From contig NZ_NIXO01000031.1 of NCBI RefSeq assembly GCF_002204795.1, positions 1 to 64,000 on the forward strand: a stretch of DNA of 64,000 nt, written 5' to 3'. Source of the stretch: Pseudomonas sp. K2I15. Lineage in GTDB: Bacteria > Pseudomonadota > Gammaproteobacteria > Pseudomonadales > Pseudomonadaceae. The notes beneath the pieces are model-generated. The model was not told where the DNA came from. It did no database searches and saw only the letters and a list, made by a program, of their open reading frames with translations. Position numbers and translations under genes: made by a program. Shown here one piece after another: positions 36,062 to 44,528 of the stretch; positions within the stretch are counted from its first letter, which is position 1, and each line of letters opens with the position of its first letter.

Positions 36062-37316
36062 TAAAAAACGCCTGTTGGGCGCCGTGTTAATTGTGCTGGT
36101 GGCCGGTGTCGGCATCACGCTGCTCAGCCGTCAAAGCCCGGCCGCCAACCAACCCGGCAACGCCGAGCAATGGCTGGCGGTGAAGGTCGACCCGCTGGTG
36201 CACCAGATCGGTCTGGTGGGCAAGATCGAGCCCGACACCACCATCACCCTGACCGCGCCGTTCGATGGCAACGTGCAAGCCAACCTGGTGGAACAGGGCC
36301 AGCGGGTGGAAGCCGGCCAGGTACTGTTGCGCATGGACCCGGCCACCCTCGAAGTGCAACTGCGCGACGCCCTCTCGGCGCAGCTCAAGGCCCGGCGCAC
36401 GGTGCAGGAAATGCAGGATTGGGACAGCGGCCAGCAAGTCGGCCGCGCCCGCCGCAGCCTGCGCACCGCCGAAATGACCGCCAGCAACACCCAGCGCAAA
36501 CTCACCGAAAGCGAAAACCTGTTCAAGCGCGGCATCATCCCGCGCAACGAACTCGACGACCTCAAGCAACAGGCCACGCAGCAACAGCTGGACCTGGTGG
36601 CCGCCCGTGGCGAACTGCAACAGGCGATCGAACAAGGCAAGGGCGAATACCGGCAGATCGCCGATATGGAGCTGACCAACGCCACGGTGAAGTACGACGC
36701 CCTGCACACCTTGCTCGACGGCAAGGAGGTCAAGGCACCGTTCTCCGGCATTGTGGTACCGGCGCCGGGCAGTAACTCGTCGGCCCAGGGCGGCGGGAAC
36801 AACAACGCGCCGGTGCAGGCCGGGAGCAAGGTCAGCCAGGGCCAGGTGCTGTTTGGGCTGGCGAATATCGAGAAGCTGAAAATCGTCGCCAAGGTATCCG
36901 AGCTGGACATCAACCAGCTGCACCAAGGCCAGGCGGTGGAGGTGATGGGCGATGGGTTTGACGGTGAGCGGCTGACGGGGTCGGTCAGCGTGGTGAGCGG
37001 TTTGGCGATTGCCGGCGATACCCAGGGCAGCGCGCAGTTTCCGGTGACGTTGTCGATTCCCAAGCTGACGCCGCAACAGCTGCAACGGGTACGGTTGGGG
37101 ATGAGTGCGCGGTTGACCATTGTCACCTACAACAATGACCAGGCGATTGTCGTGCCGGCCCAGGCGATCAGCCGCGGGGATGGGGTGATGACGGTGGAGT
37201 ATCGGGCGGCGATGGATAAACCGGTGGAGCGGGTGACGGTGACGACCGGGCAGTCGACGGCGCAGGGGGTTGAGGTGTTTGGGTTGAAGCCGGGGTTTGT
37301 GAAGGTCGGTTCCTGA
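36051..37316 (+). CDS. HlyD/MacA-type membrane fusion protein
   Basis: 421 residues. One N-terminal membrane anchor (LLGAVLIVLVAGVGITLLS), a lipoyl half-motif (VGKIEPDTTITLTAPFDGNVQANLVEQGQRVEAGQVLLRMD), a coiled-coil hairpin (about residues 105-225) and the second lipoyl/beta-barrel half with a Gly/Asn-rich loop (SSAQGGGNNN near 245). This links the permease to the outer-membrane channel. The ATG overlaps the OMF gene by 11 bases; it is the last gene of the operon. A REPIN begins 30 bases later. Confidence 0.9.
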   Translation: MTTNKKRLLGAVLIVLVAGVGITLLSRQSPAANQPGNAEQWLAVKVDPLVHQIGLVGKIEPDTTITLTAPFDGNVQANLVEQGQRVEAGQVLLRMDPATLEVQLRDALSAQLKARRTVQEMQDWDSGQQVGRARRSLRTAEMTASNTQRKLTESENLFKRGIIPRNELDDLKQQATQQQLDLVAARGELQQAIEQGKGEYRQIADMELTNATVKYDALHTLLDGKEVKAPFSGIVVPAPGSNSSAQGGGNNNAPVQAGSKVSQGQVLFGLANIEKLKIVAKVSELDINQLHQGQAVEVMGDGFDGERLTGSVSVVSGLAIAGDTQGSAQFPVTLSIPKLTPQQLQRVRLGMSARLTIVTYNNDQAIVVPAQAISRGDGVMTVEYRAAMDKPVERVTVTTGQSTAQGVEVFGLKPGFVKVGS

Positions 37317-37346
37317 CGCCGATTAAAAGGCCAATAAAGATCAAAA

Positions 37347-37438
37347 ATGTGGGAGCGGGCTTGCTCGCGAATGCGGTGGATCAGTCAACTGATCCGGTGA
37401 CTGACACTCCGTATTCGCGAGCAAGCGCGCTCCCATAT
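37347..37438. repeat. REP doublet (REPIN)
   Basis: ATGTGGGAGCGGGCTTGCTC and TTCGCGAGCAAGCGCGCTCC (one base off the consensus) in inverse orientation, between two convergent genes; its right edge touches the stop codon of the FAD-dependent gene. Confidence 0.85.
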
Positions 37439-38856
37439 TAGAGGTGTGCCAACCTTGCGGCGAGCGCCTTGGCCTGGATCGCCACATCCGTCACCGCCGT
37501 ACTTTCCCACCACATCCCACGCAGCGGCGGGCCCATTGCAAACAGCCGCTGGCTGACCTGCCCATGGGCATCCAGCACCGCCCCCGACACATCCGCCGCA
37601 ATCCCCAACGCCAACGGCCCGGGCTGAATCAGCCCACACTTGAGTAACTGCCGTGGCAACGGCCTGGCCACCCGGCGCCAGTCATATTCAATGCCGCTGG
37701 AGTTGATCAATGCAGCTCCCGACACCTGGACGACGGCCTGCTCGCCACGATGACGCAGGCGAATCGTTACGTCCCCCTGCGAAGGCACCAGCCCCTTGTA
37801 CGAAGCCGCCTGAATCCGCAACCGCCCTTCCCCGTGCAGCCGCGCCACCAGCTCGGCACTCAAGGGCGGCGAGCGGTGGTGATGGCTTTCCCACCAGGGC
37901 CGAACATGCCGCACGAACTGGCGCTTCTCGCCCTCGCTGGCCTGGCTCCACAAGCGCCCGATATTGGCGCGCACGGTGTCCAGCGGCGCTTGCCAGTCAA
38001 TCCCCTGAGCCAGCGCGATCCGGCATTGGCGGCGCACTTCCCGCAGCAATTGCCGGGGGCTGCGCAGGCTGTGGTCTTCACCCAGAAAATCGACCCACGC
38101 CGGCGGCTGCCGACGTACATGGGGCAGCAGGCCGTGGCGCGAGAAAATCTCGATGGGCCCACGATGACCGGCCTGTTCCAGGGACACCACGGCATCCACC
38201 ATGGTCAGCCCGGAACCGATGATCAGCACGGTGGATTGCGGGTCCAGCCGGGTCATGGCCTGCACGTCCCACGGGTCGACCGCAGCGGCATTCAAGCCGC
38301 TGGATTCGGTCTGTGGCGTGCGCGCCGCCGGGAACATGCCGGTGGCCAATACCGCAAATGCACCGCGCAGTTGCTGGCCGTCGCTCAAGGTCAGCAGCGT
38401 GGACTGTTCATCCACCTGAAGGTCCACCACTTCGGCACGGACATGCTCGACGGTCGACGCCGAAAACGCCTTGGCTTCCGCCAGCCGTTGCTGCGCGTAC
38501 AGGCCAAAAATCCCGCGTGGCGGAAACAGTTCGCTGATGGGCACGTGTTGCTGGTCCGACTCCGGCCAACCGCCGCCGGCGATGTAGGCGGTCAGCCATT
38601 GGGTCAAGTCATCGGCGTTGTCCGGGTCGACGCTCATGCGTGCGGCGTTACCGTTCAAGGTGTGGCCCAGCTCTACCGCGCTGTAGGCCTCGCCGCGCCC
38701 CAGTTCCTGGCGCGGTTCGATCACCAGGATCTGCCGCTTGCCCGGCAGGCGCAGCAGTTGCACCGCCAGCATCGTACCGCTCAGGCCGCCGCCGACAATC
38801 AGCACATCAGCGTTGCGAATGGCGCTCGTCGCCTGTCCGCGTTCGGTTTCACTCAT
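37438..38856 (-). CDS. FAD/NAD(P)-binding oxidoreductase
   Basis: 472 residues. The dinucleotide fold is at the N-terminus (DVLIVGGGLSGTMLAVQLL), followed by GRGEAYSAVELGHTLNGNAARMSVDP, typical of the COG4529-like FAD-NAD(P)-binding family. A second Rossmann motif is VLIIGSGLTMVDAVVSL. The substrate is unknown. It is the last gene of the sulfur-acquisition-like set on this strand, 86 bases after the ligase-like gene, so it may help recycle flavin or oxidise organosulfur compounds. The stop codon abuts a REPIN. Confidence 0.82.
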   Translation of the reverse strand: MSETERGQATSAIRNADVLIVGGGLSGTMLAVQLLRLPGKRQILVIEPRQELGRGEAYSAVELGHTLNGNAARMSVDPDNADDLTQWLTAYIAGGGWPESDQQHVPISELFPPRGIFGLYAQQRLAEAKAFSASTVEHVRAEVVDLQVDEQSTLLTLSDGQQLRGAFAVLATGMFPAARTPQTESSGLNAAAVDPWDVQAMTRLDPQSTVLIIGSGLTMVDAVVSLEQAGHRGPIEIFSRHGLLPHVRRQPPAWVDFLGEDHSLRSPRQLLREVRRQCRIALAQGIDWQAPLDTVRANIGRLWSQASEGEKRQFVRHVRPWWESHHHRSPPLSAELVARLHGEGRLRIQAASYKGLVPSQGDVTIRLRHRGEQAVVQVSGAALINSSGIEYDWRRVARPLPRQLLKCGLIQPGPLALGIAADVSGAVLDAHGQVSQRLFAMGPPLRGMWWESTAVTDVAIQAKALAARLAHL

Positions 38857-38942
38857 GAAATTGCGCCCTTACTGTGTGCCTGAATGGTTGTGGTAAACAT
38901 CGCCCCGCGCAGTATCCAGTACATCGACCCGGGACGCCTAGT

Positions 38943-39542
38943 TCAGCCCGACTGCGGGAAGCCCAGGCTCTGGCCGCTGTTCAGCCATTGCTCCAGCACC
39001 GCCGCCAGGCCGCCTTGCCAGTGGGTGCTCTCCTCGCTCCACAGTTCGGTTTTGCCGGAAGGCTGCCACCAGCGGCTGAGCCGTTGTGAGGTGTCCACCG
39101 GCTCGATCAATTGGACCACCGCCAACCAGTGCTGATCCTGTTGCCGGCCCTGGACGTAGGCATGAGTGGGCCGAATGCGCCACAGCTGTTGCTGCAGGGC
39201 GGCGGGCTCCAGGCCATCGTCGAGGGTCAAGGTCTGCCCGCCGATGGACTGCGCTGCCAGGGCCAGCAGCAGCAAATGGGGCTCGAAGGCACCGCTGAGG
39301 GCCAACCGCGATTCCTCGCTAAAGCCCTGCTGGCGCAAACCGTCGGCCAGGCGCTCGACGTCGCGCAGGGCATCAATCCAGCGCCAGGCATACCACTGCC
39401 CGTCACGCTTATGGCGCAGGGCACTGTGCAACGGGGTCAGTTGCGCCCAGTGGTGCAACTGCGCCAACGCCTTGGGCAACACCGTGACCCGTTCGGCAGG
39501 CCATTCCACATCCAGCGGTAGTTCAAGCTCATGCACGCTCAT
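38943..39542 (-). CDS. Protein resembling only the N-terminal part of an acyl-CoA/AMP ligase
   Basis: 199 residues. Residues 25-130 (QLTPLHSALRHKRDGQWYAWRWIDALRDVERLADGLRQQGF; ALAAQSIGGQTLTLDDGLEPAALQQQLWRIRPTHAYVQG) read like the opening of long-chain acyl-CoA ligases. The AMP-binding motif (TSGSTG), later A motifs and the catalytic Lys are all absent; the protein ends in its own tail (WQGGLAAVLEQWLNSGQSLG). It may be a truncated relic or a stand-alone domain kept by the sulfur cluster. A REPIN lies between it and the monooxygenase gene. Confidence 0.65.
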   Translation of the reverse strand: MSVHELELPLDVEWPAERVTVLPKALAQLHHWAQLTPLHSALRHKRDGQWYAWRWIDALRDVERLADGLRQQGFSEESRLALSGAFEPHLLLLALAAQSIGGQTLTLDDGLEPAALQQQLWRIRPTHAYVQGRQQDQHWLAVVQLIEPVDTSQRLSRWWQPSGKTELWSEESTHWQGGLAAVLEQWLNSGQSLGFPQSG

Positions 39543-39617
39543 AGGGTAATGCTCCTATTAGTGAAACAAGCATGCGGTGGTCCGCTGGCTGAAATGGTTG
39601 GATCGATGAAGCTTAAA

Positions 39618-39709
39618 ATGTGGGAGCGGGCTTGCTTGCGAAAGCGGTGCGTCAGGCAACATCAATGTTGAATGTTAGTCCGCATTCGCGAGCAAGCCCG
39701 CTCCCACAT
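39618..39709. repeat. REP doublet (REPIN) overlapping the monooxygenase 3' end
   Basis: ATGTGGGAGCGGGCTTGCTT on the left and the complement of GTGGGAGCGGGCTTGCTCGC on the right. The right REP (39683-39709) lies inside the reading frame of the monooxygenase and encodes its last residues. Confidence 0.85.
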
Positions 39710-41090
39710 TAGGTTCGCGCAAGGCAGCCAGGTCTCGATAGACGCTACCCGGATGGTTGTCCGCCAGGCGCGCGCCGTCCCCAAACAATTTCTCCCGCAG
39801 GGTGCCCTTGGCATATTCGGTCTTGTACACGCCGCGCTTTTGCAGCTCCGGCACCAGCAGGTCGACCGCGTCGATAAAGGTTTCGTGGGTCAGTGCATAG
39901 GCCAGGTTGAAGCCATCCACATCGGTCTCTTCGACCCACTCCTGTAACAGATCGGCCACGGTTTCCGGGCCGCCGACAAACAACGGGCCGAAGCCGCCGA
40001 TGCCGACCCAGTCTGCCAGTTCATTCGGGGTCCAGACCTTGTTCGGGTCTGCCGTGGAGAACGCTTCCACCGCCGATTGAATGGCGTTGGTGTGCACATG
40101 CTTGAGGGGTTCATCGGGCTTGAACTGGCTGAAATCGATGCCGGTCCAGCCGGAGATCAGCGCCATCGCGCCTTCGTAGCTGACGTAGGATTTGTACTCC
40201 TCAAACTTGGCTTTGGCCTTGGCGTCGGTTTCGCCGACGATCACCGTCTGCAAGTTGAAGATCAGGATTTTCTTCGGATCACGCCCTGCTTCTGCCGCAC
40301 GCCGGCGGATGTCGGCGACGGTCTTTTTCAGCAGCACTTTCGACGGCGCGGCCACGAATACGCACTCGGCCTGCTCGGCCGCGAACTGCTTGCCCCGGCT
40401 GGACGCGCCCGCCTGATACAGCACCGGCGTGCGTTGTGGCGACGGCTCGCACAGGTGAATGCCGGGCACCTGGAAGTGTTTGCCGACGTGGCGGATCTCG
40501 TGGATTTTGCTTGGGTCACTGAAGATCCGCCGCTCGCGGTCGCGCAGCACGGCGCCCTCCTCCCAACTGCCTTCCCAGAGTTTGTAGCAAACCTGCAGGT
40601 ATTCCTCGGCGTAGTCGTAGCGCGCATCGTGTTCGGTCTGGGCTTTTTGGCCGAGGTTCTTGGCGCCGCTTTCCAGGTAGGAGGTGACGATGTTCCAGCC
40701 GACGCGGCCCTTGGTCAGGTGATCGAGGGTGGAAAGGCGTCGGGCGAACGGGTACGGGTGTTCAAAGGACAGCGAGGCGGTCAGGCCAAAACCCAAGTGT
40801 TCAGTGACCAGCGCCATCGGTGCGATCAGCGACAGCGGGTCGTTGACCGGCACCTGGGTGGCCTGGCGAATCGCGGCGTCACCGTTGCCGTTGTAGACGT
40901 CGTAGATGCCCAGCACGTCGGCGATAAACAGGCCGTCGAACTTGCCGCGCTCAAGGATTTTCGCCAGGTCGGTCCAGTATTCCAGGTCCTTGTACTGCCA
41001 CGAGCGATCGCGCGGGTGGGCCCACAGGCCCGGGGACTGGTGGCCGACACAGTTCATGTCGAAGGCATTCAAGCGGATTTCACGGGACAT
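39675..41090 (-). CDS. FMN-dependent LLM-class monooxygenase (NtaA/SnaA/DszA type)
   Basis: 471 residues of the two-component flavin monooxygenase family that uses FMNH2 from a separate reductase. Signatures are MNCVGHQSPGLWAHPRDRS, TSLSFEHPYPFARRLSTLDHLTKGRVGWNIVTSYL (TIM-barrel core) and QRTPVLYQAGASSRGK. Relatives attack sulfone, nitrilotriacetate or other C-S/C-N substrates; with SfnB-like genes upstream, organosulfur use is likely. The start overlaps the small upstream gene by one base (TAATG). The last 13 residues (EPNVGAGLLANAD) are translated from a REP element, so the original stop was probably lost. Confidence 0.88.
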   Translation of the reverse strand: MSREIRLNAFDMNCVGHQSPGLWAHPRDRSWQYKDLEYWTDLAKILERGKFDGLFIADVLGIYDVYNGNGDAAIRQATQVPVNDPLSLIAPMALVTEHLGFGLTASLSFEHPYPFARRLSTLDHLTKGRVGWNIVTSYLESGAKNLGQKAQTEHDARYDYAEEYLQVCYKLWEGSWEEGAVLRDRERRIFSDPSKIHEIRHVGKHFQVPGIHLCEPSPQRTPVLYQAGASSRGKQFAAEQAECVFVAAPSKVLLKKTVADIRRRAAEAGRDPKKILIFNLQTVIVGETDAKAKAKFEEYKSYVSYEGAMALISGWTGIDFSQFKPDEPLKHVHTNAIQSAVEAFSTADPNKVWTPNELADWVGIGGFGPLFVGGPETVADLLQEWVEETDVDGFNLAYALTHETFIDAVDLLVPELQKRGVYKTEYAKGTLREKLFGDGARLADNHPGSVYRDLAALREPNVGAGLLANAD

Positions 41091-41449
41091 TAAACAGCAC
41101 TCCTGGGGGCAACGCCGTTGAGACGGTAGTTGCCGACAATCTGGTATTTCCAGCGCAATGGGTCGTCAAGGGTCGGCGGCAGCGCGGTGCGCTGGCCGGT
41201 CAATTCGAATTCGGCGTTGCTGGCGGCGAGCAAGGCTTCGGCGGCGGCGATCTGCGCTTCGGTGAAGGCAATCTCAACCTCTACCGGGCTTTGGCCTTCG
41301 AGGTTTTCGGCACGTTCGAGCAAGGCGGCGGCAACGTCGATGCGAATCTGAAGGTCGCCGAACCGGGCGATCACGTAGGGGTCGTCACTTTGGCGAATAA
41401 ACCCCAGGGTGCTTTCCAGCAGTTGGCGTGCCTGATTCAGTGCGGTCAT
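41090..41449 (-). CDS. Small protein resembling the C-terminal part of SfnB
   Basis: 119 residues, helical. Its end, RWKYQIVGNYRLNGV, aligns with RWKYHLIGNFVLNGV at the end of the neighbouring SfnB, and the preceding segment EAQIAAAEALLAASNAEFELTGQRTALP parallels QAKVLSAETALLASSKLFELAGTRSV. It therefore corresponds to the C-terminal helical bundle of an acyl-CoA-dehydrogenase-like protein without its flavin-binding parts. It lies 12 bases after sfnB and overlaps the monooxygenase gene by one base, so it is translated within the operon and looks maintained rather than decayed. Function unknown; possibly an accessory subunit. Confidence 0.75.
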   Translation of the reverse strand: MTALNQARQLLESTLGFIRQSDDPYVIARFGDLQIRIDVAAALLERAENLEGQSPVEVEIAFTEAQIAAAEALLAASNAEFELTGQRTALPPTLDDPLRWKYQIVGNYRLNGVAPRSAV

Positions 41450-41461
41450 GGATGAAGCTCC

Positions 41462-42658
41462 TCAGTTCCAGGCATGGCGTGCAGGCTTGACGCCGTTGAG
41501 CACAAAGTTGCCGATCAGGTGGTATTTCCAGCGGGCCGGGTCATGCAGGGTGTGGGTGCGCGCGTTGCGCCAGAAGCGGTCAAGGTTGTGCTTGCCGGAC
41601 ACCGAGCGGGTGCCGGCCAATTCGAAGAGTTTGCTGCTGGCGAGCAGCGCGGTTTCTGCCGACAGCACCTTGGCCTGGGCGACGACCAGCGAAGCATTGG
41701 CCACGGTGTCTTCGTTGGGGTTGGCCAGGGCCTGGTCTACGGCAATACCGGCCTTGGCGAGAATCGCTTCGGTGCCGTGGACGCGCCATTCCAGATCGCC
41801 GATAGCGGCGATGGTGAACGGGTCTTGCCAGCCGTGATCCTGCTGGCTGTCGATCCAGGGCCGAGCCTGGCGTGCGTAGATCTTGGCTTGCTCCAGCGCG
41901 CCGAGGGCGATGCCAGTGTCGACGGCCGCCTGGATAATTTGCGAAATCGGGCCGTTGGCGGTGGGCTGGTCGAAAGCCTGGTGAGCGGGAACCACCGCAC
42001 TCAGCGGCACCTTCACGCCGTCGAGGGTCACGCCGCCACTGGCAGTGGTGCGTTGGCCGAAGCCGTCCCAACTGTCGATCACTTGCAGGCCCGGTGCGTC
42101 CCGTTCGACAAAGGCGATGAAGGCCTGGTCTTTTTCGTTGACGCCCACCGCCGGCACGATATGCGCGAACAGCGCGCCGGTGCAGTAGAACTTCTCGCCG
42201 TTGATGTACGCGCTGTCGCCGTCAAAGCGGATCTGCGTTTCAAAGCTACCGGCGTTCTTGCTCTTGGCTTCGGAGAAGGCGTTGCCGAAACGGTAGCCCT
42301 GCAGGACCTTGGCGAAGTAGTGCTGCTTTTGTTCCTCGCTGGCGGTTTGCAAGAGGATGTCGACGACGCCCAAATGGTTTTGCGGAATTTGCCCCAGGGA
42401 CGGGTCGGCGGCGGAGATCAGCTTGATCACCTCGGCCACCGTCACATAGGAAACCCCGGCGCCGCCGTAGGCCTTGGGAATGGTGATGCCCCACAGGCCG
42501 CTGGCGGAGAATTCGTCCAGCTCGGCCACCGGCAGGCGCCGCTCGCGATCACGCACGCCCGCCTCGACGGCAAAGCGCTTGGCCAACTCGGTGGCAACGG
42601 CGATGGCTTCGGCGTCCGAGCGGATGATGTGGGCAGCTTGTAGGGGTTGGGCTGACAT
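41462..42658 (-). CDS. sfnB: SfnB-type sulfur acquisition oxidoreductase
   Basis: 398 residues with the acyl-CoA dehydrogenase/DszC fold. N-terminal domain ELDEFSASGLWGITIPKAYGGAGVSY, middle beta domain (GNAFSEAKSKNAGSF; GEKFYCTGALFAHIVP) and C-terminal helices ending RWKYHLIGNFVLNGVKPARHAWN. SfnB and DszC relatives are FMNH2-dependent enzymes of dimethylsulfone or thiophene use. First gene of the sfnB/mini-gene/monooxygenase set. The ATG at 42658 is preferred over one further upstream because MSAQPLQAAHIIRSDAEA starts the family and a CTGGAGTC ribosome site precedes it. Region 42659-42812 holds its promoter; I see no clear motif there. Confidence 0.87.
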   Translation of the reverse strand: MSAQPLQAAHIIRSDAEAIAVATELAKRFAVEAGVRDRERRLPVAELDEFSASGLWGITIPKAYGGAGVSYVTVAEVIKLISAADPSLGQIPQNHLGVVDILLQTASEEQKQHYFAKVLQGYRFGNAFSEAKSKNAGSFETQIRFDGDSAYINGEKFYCTGALFAHIVPAVGVNEKDQAFIAFVERDAPGLQVIDSWDGFGQRTTASGGVTLDGVKVPLSAVVPAHQAFDQPTANGPISQIIQAAVDTGIALGALEQAKIYARQARPWIDSQQDHGWQDPFTIAAIGDLEWRVHGTEAILAKAGIAVDQALANPNEDTVANASLVVAQAKVLSAETALLASSKLFELAGTRSVSGKHNLDRFWRNARTHTLHDPARWKYHLIGNFVLNGVKPARHAWN

Positions 42659-42812
42659 GGGCCGACTCCAGGCTCCAGAGAGATACTGGGGCAATTGCAG
42701 GAGTCGTGCCTGAATATAATGATCAATAAAATCAGTGGGTTGTTGGTAACTCAGGGATGTTGTGGGTGGTTCAAAACAGCAAAGTGTCCAACCACTGTTG
42801 CGCTGCCAACAG

Positions 42813-43388
42813 TTAGATCACCACGTTGCGCACAAACCGCACCGCCACGTCACCGTCATTGCGATAGGCGTGAAGCTGGCGGCTGGCGAACATCAGGAAC
42901 TCACCCGTGGCGACGTGTTTTTCCTCGTCACCCAGCACCAGCGTCAGTGCACCTTCGAACACAAACAGCTGCACGCTCCAGCCCTCGGGGTCCGGCTCCG
43001 GCATATAGCGGTCGCCGGGTTCCAGGCGCAATTCCCACAACTCCACTTCGCGCCGGGCGTTAGCCTTGGCCAGCAATACCGCCTTGCTGCCTGGGATTTC
43101 ACCGGCCCAGGCCAGCTCGTTGATACGGCTGTGATCACCGGCATCCGGGGCCTGGATCAGGTCGCTGAAGGCCACGTCCAGGGCTTCGGCCACCCGGTCG
43201 AGGGTCGACAGGCTGACGTTCTTCTCCCCGGCCTCGATCGCCACCAGCATGCGCCGGCTGACACCGGACTTTTCGGACAACGCCGTCTGGCTCAACTCGG
43301 CCGCATGGCGCAGGCGCCGAACGTTCTGGCTGACGTGTTGCAGGACCGAGGCCCGTTGTGGATTTTCTTTGTGCACTATATTGCTCAC
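42813..43388 (-). CDS. XRE-family regulator with cupin domain
   Basis: 191 residues. Helix-turn-helix of the XRE type (residues 18-73: VSQNVRRLRHAAELSQTALSEKSGVSRRMLVAIEAGEKNVSLSTLDRVAEALDV) joined to a C-terminal cupin barrel (residues 105-190: GDRYMPEPDPEGWSVQLFVFEGALTLVLGDEEKHVATGEFLMF). Such proteins sense a small ligand in the cupin. It is divergent from the EamA transporter (80 bases between starts) and may regulate it; it could also influence the sulfur operon, which is on the same strand 154 bases downstream. Confidence 0.9.
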   Translation of the reverse strand: MSNIVHKENPQRASVLQHVSQNVRRLRHAAELSQTALSEKSGVSRRMLVAIEAGEKNVSLSTLDRVAEALDVAFSDLIQAPDAGDHSRINELAWAGEIPGSKAVLLAKANARREVELWELRLEPGDRYMPEPDPEGWSVQLFVFEGALTLVLGDEEKHVATGEFLMFASRQLHAYRNDGDVAVRFVRNVVI

Positions 43389-43468
43389 AGGGTGGGGTTG
43401 CGCAGTATACTGCCCAGCTTGCGGCGCATTGTGCGGTCCGCGCCCCTACTGTGCAAGACCGAGCCGCC

Positions 43469-44389
43469 ATGACCACCTCCCCGTTGTTTTCCCGTTTCAG
43501 CAAAGCCGAATGCATATTGGTGGTGATCACCATGATTTGGGGCGGCACCTTTTTGCTGGTGCAGCACGCCATGGAAGTGAGCGGCCCGATGTTTTTTGTC
43601 GGCCTGCGGTTTGCGGCGGCGGCAGTCATCGTCGGGGCGTTCTCATTGCGCAGCCTGCGGGACCTGACCCTGTTTGAACTGAAGGCCGGGTGCTTTATCG
43701 GTGTCGCGATCATGTTTGGCTACGGTTTGCAGACCATTGGCTTGCAGACGATCCTGAGCAGCCAGTCGGCGTTTATTACTGCACTGTATGTGCCGTTCGT
43801 ACCGCTGCTGCAATGGCTGGTGCTGGGACGTCGGCCGGGGTTGATGCCAAGTCTGGGCATCATGCTGGCGTTTGCCGGGTTGATGCTGTTGACCGGCCCG
43901 ATGGGCGCATCGCTGAATTTCAGTCCGGGTGAAATCGCCACATTGATCAGTGCGGTAGCAATTGCCGCCGAAATCATCATGATCAGCGCGTTTGCCGGCC
44001 AGGTGGATGTGCGCCGGGTAACGGTGGTGCAACTGGCCACGGCCTCGGTGCTGTCGTTCCTGATGGTAGTGCCGATGGGCGAGGCACTGCCGGGGTTTTC
44101 CTGGTTGCTGCTGTTCAGCGCGGTGGGCCTGGGGCTGACCAGCGCGGTGATTCAGGTGGCGATGAACTGGGCGCAGAAAAGTGTCTCGCCGACTCGCGCC
44201 ACACTGATTTATGCCGGTGAGCCGGTGTGGGCGGGCGTGGTCGGGCGGATTGCCGGGGAACGCTTCCCGCCGATTGCCATGCTGGGCGCGGCGTTGATTG
44301 TGGCGGCGGTGATTGTCAGTGAGATGAAGACGCGGGGGCAGAAGGCCATCGAGTTGGCAGAAGAGATGGAACAGGAACGTCAGGGTTAA
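43469..44389 (+). CDS. EamA/DMT-family transporter
   Basis: 306 residues, ten hydrophobic segments in two EamA repeats (ITMIWGGTFLLVQHAM in the first; WLLLFSAVGLGLTSAVIQVAMNWAQ and LIYAGEPVWAGVVGRI in the second). Drug/metabolite-type exporters of the inner membrane; the substrate cannot be read. Start MTTSPLFSRFSKAECI at 43469 gives the normal family length, whereas the longer frame would run into the XRE-cupin promoter. Divergent from the XRE-cupin regulator, which probably controls it. Confidence 0.9.
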   Translation: MTTSPLFSRFSKAECILVVITMIWGGTFLLVQHAMEVSGPMFFVGLRFAAAAVIVGAFSLRSLRDLTLFELKAGCFIGVAIMFGYGLQTIGLQTILSSQSAFITALYVPFVPLLQWLVLGRRPGLMPSLGIMLAFAGLMLLTGPMGASLNFSPGEIATLISAVAIAAEIIMISAFAGQVDVRRVTVVQLATASVLSFLMVVPMGEALPGFSWLLLFSAVGLGLTSAVIQVAMNWAQKSVSPTRATLIYAGEPVWAGVVGRIAGERFPPIAMLGAALIVAAVIVSEMKTRGQKAIELAEEMEQERQG

Positions 44390-44418
44390 GGTCTGTGCTT
44401 GTGCCAGATGAAACAATG

Positions 44419-44473
44419 CCAAACGGCCTTTTTCAGCCTACCTTGTAGGATCCTGCCACATCTTGCCGTTTGG
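44419..44473. promoter_or_regulatory. Long-range inverted repeat upstream of mrpA
   Basis: CCAAACGGC (44419-44427) and GCCGTTTGG (44465-44473) are perfect 9-bp arms 37 bases apart, ending 55 bases before the mrpA start codon. Either an operator pair or a stem in the mRNA leader. Confidence 0.35.
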
Positions 44474-44528
44474 TGATCAAGAATCCGGCACGTATGATGC
44501 ATCCCAAACTCCCGCAGATTAGAAGCCT

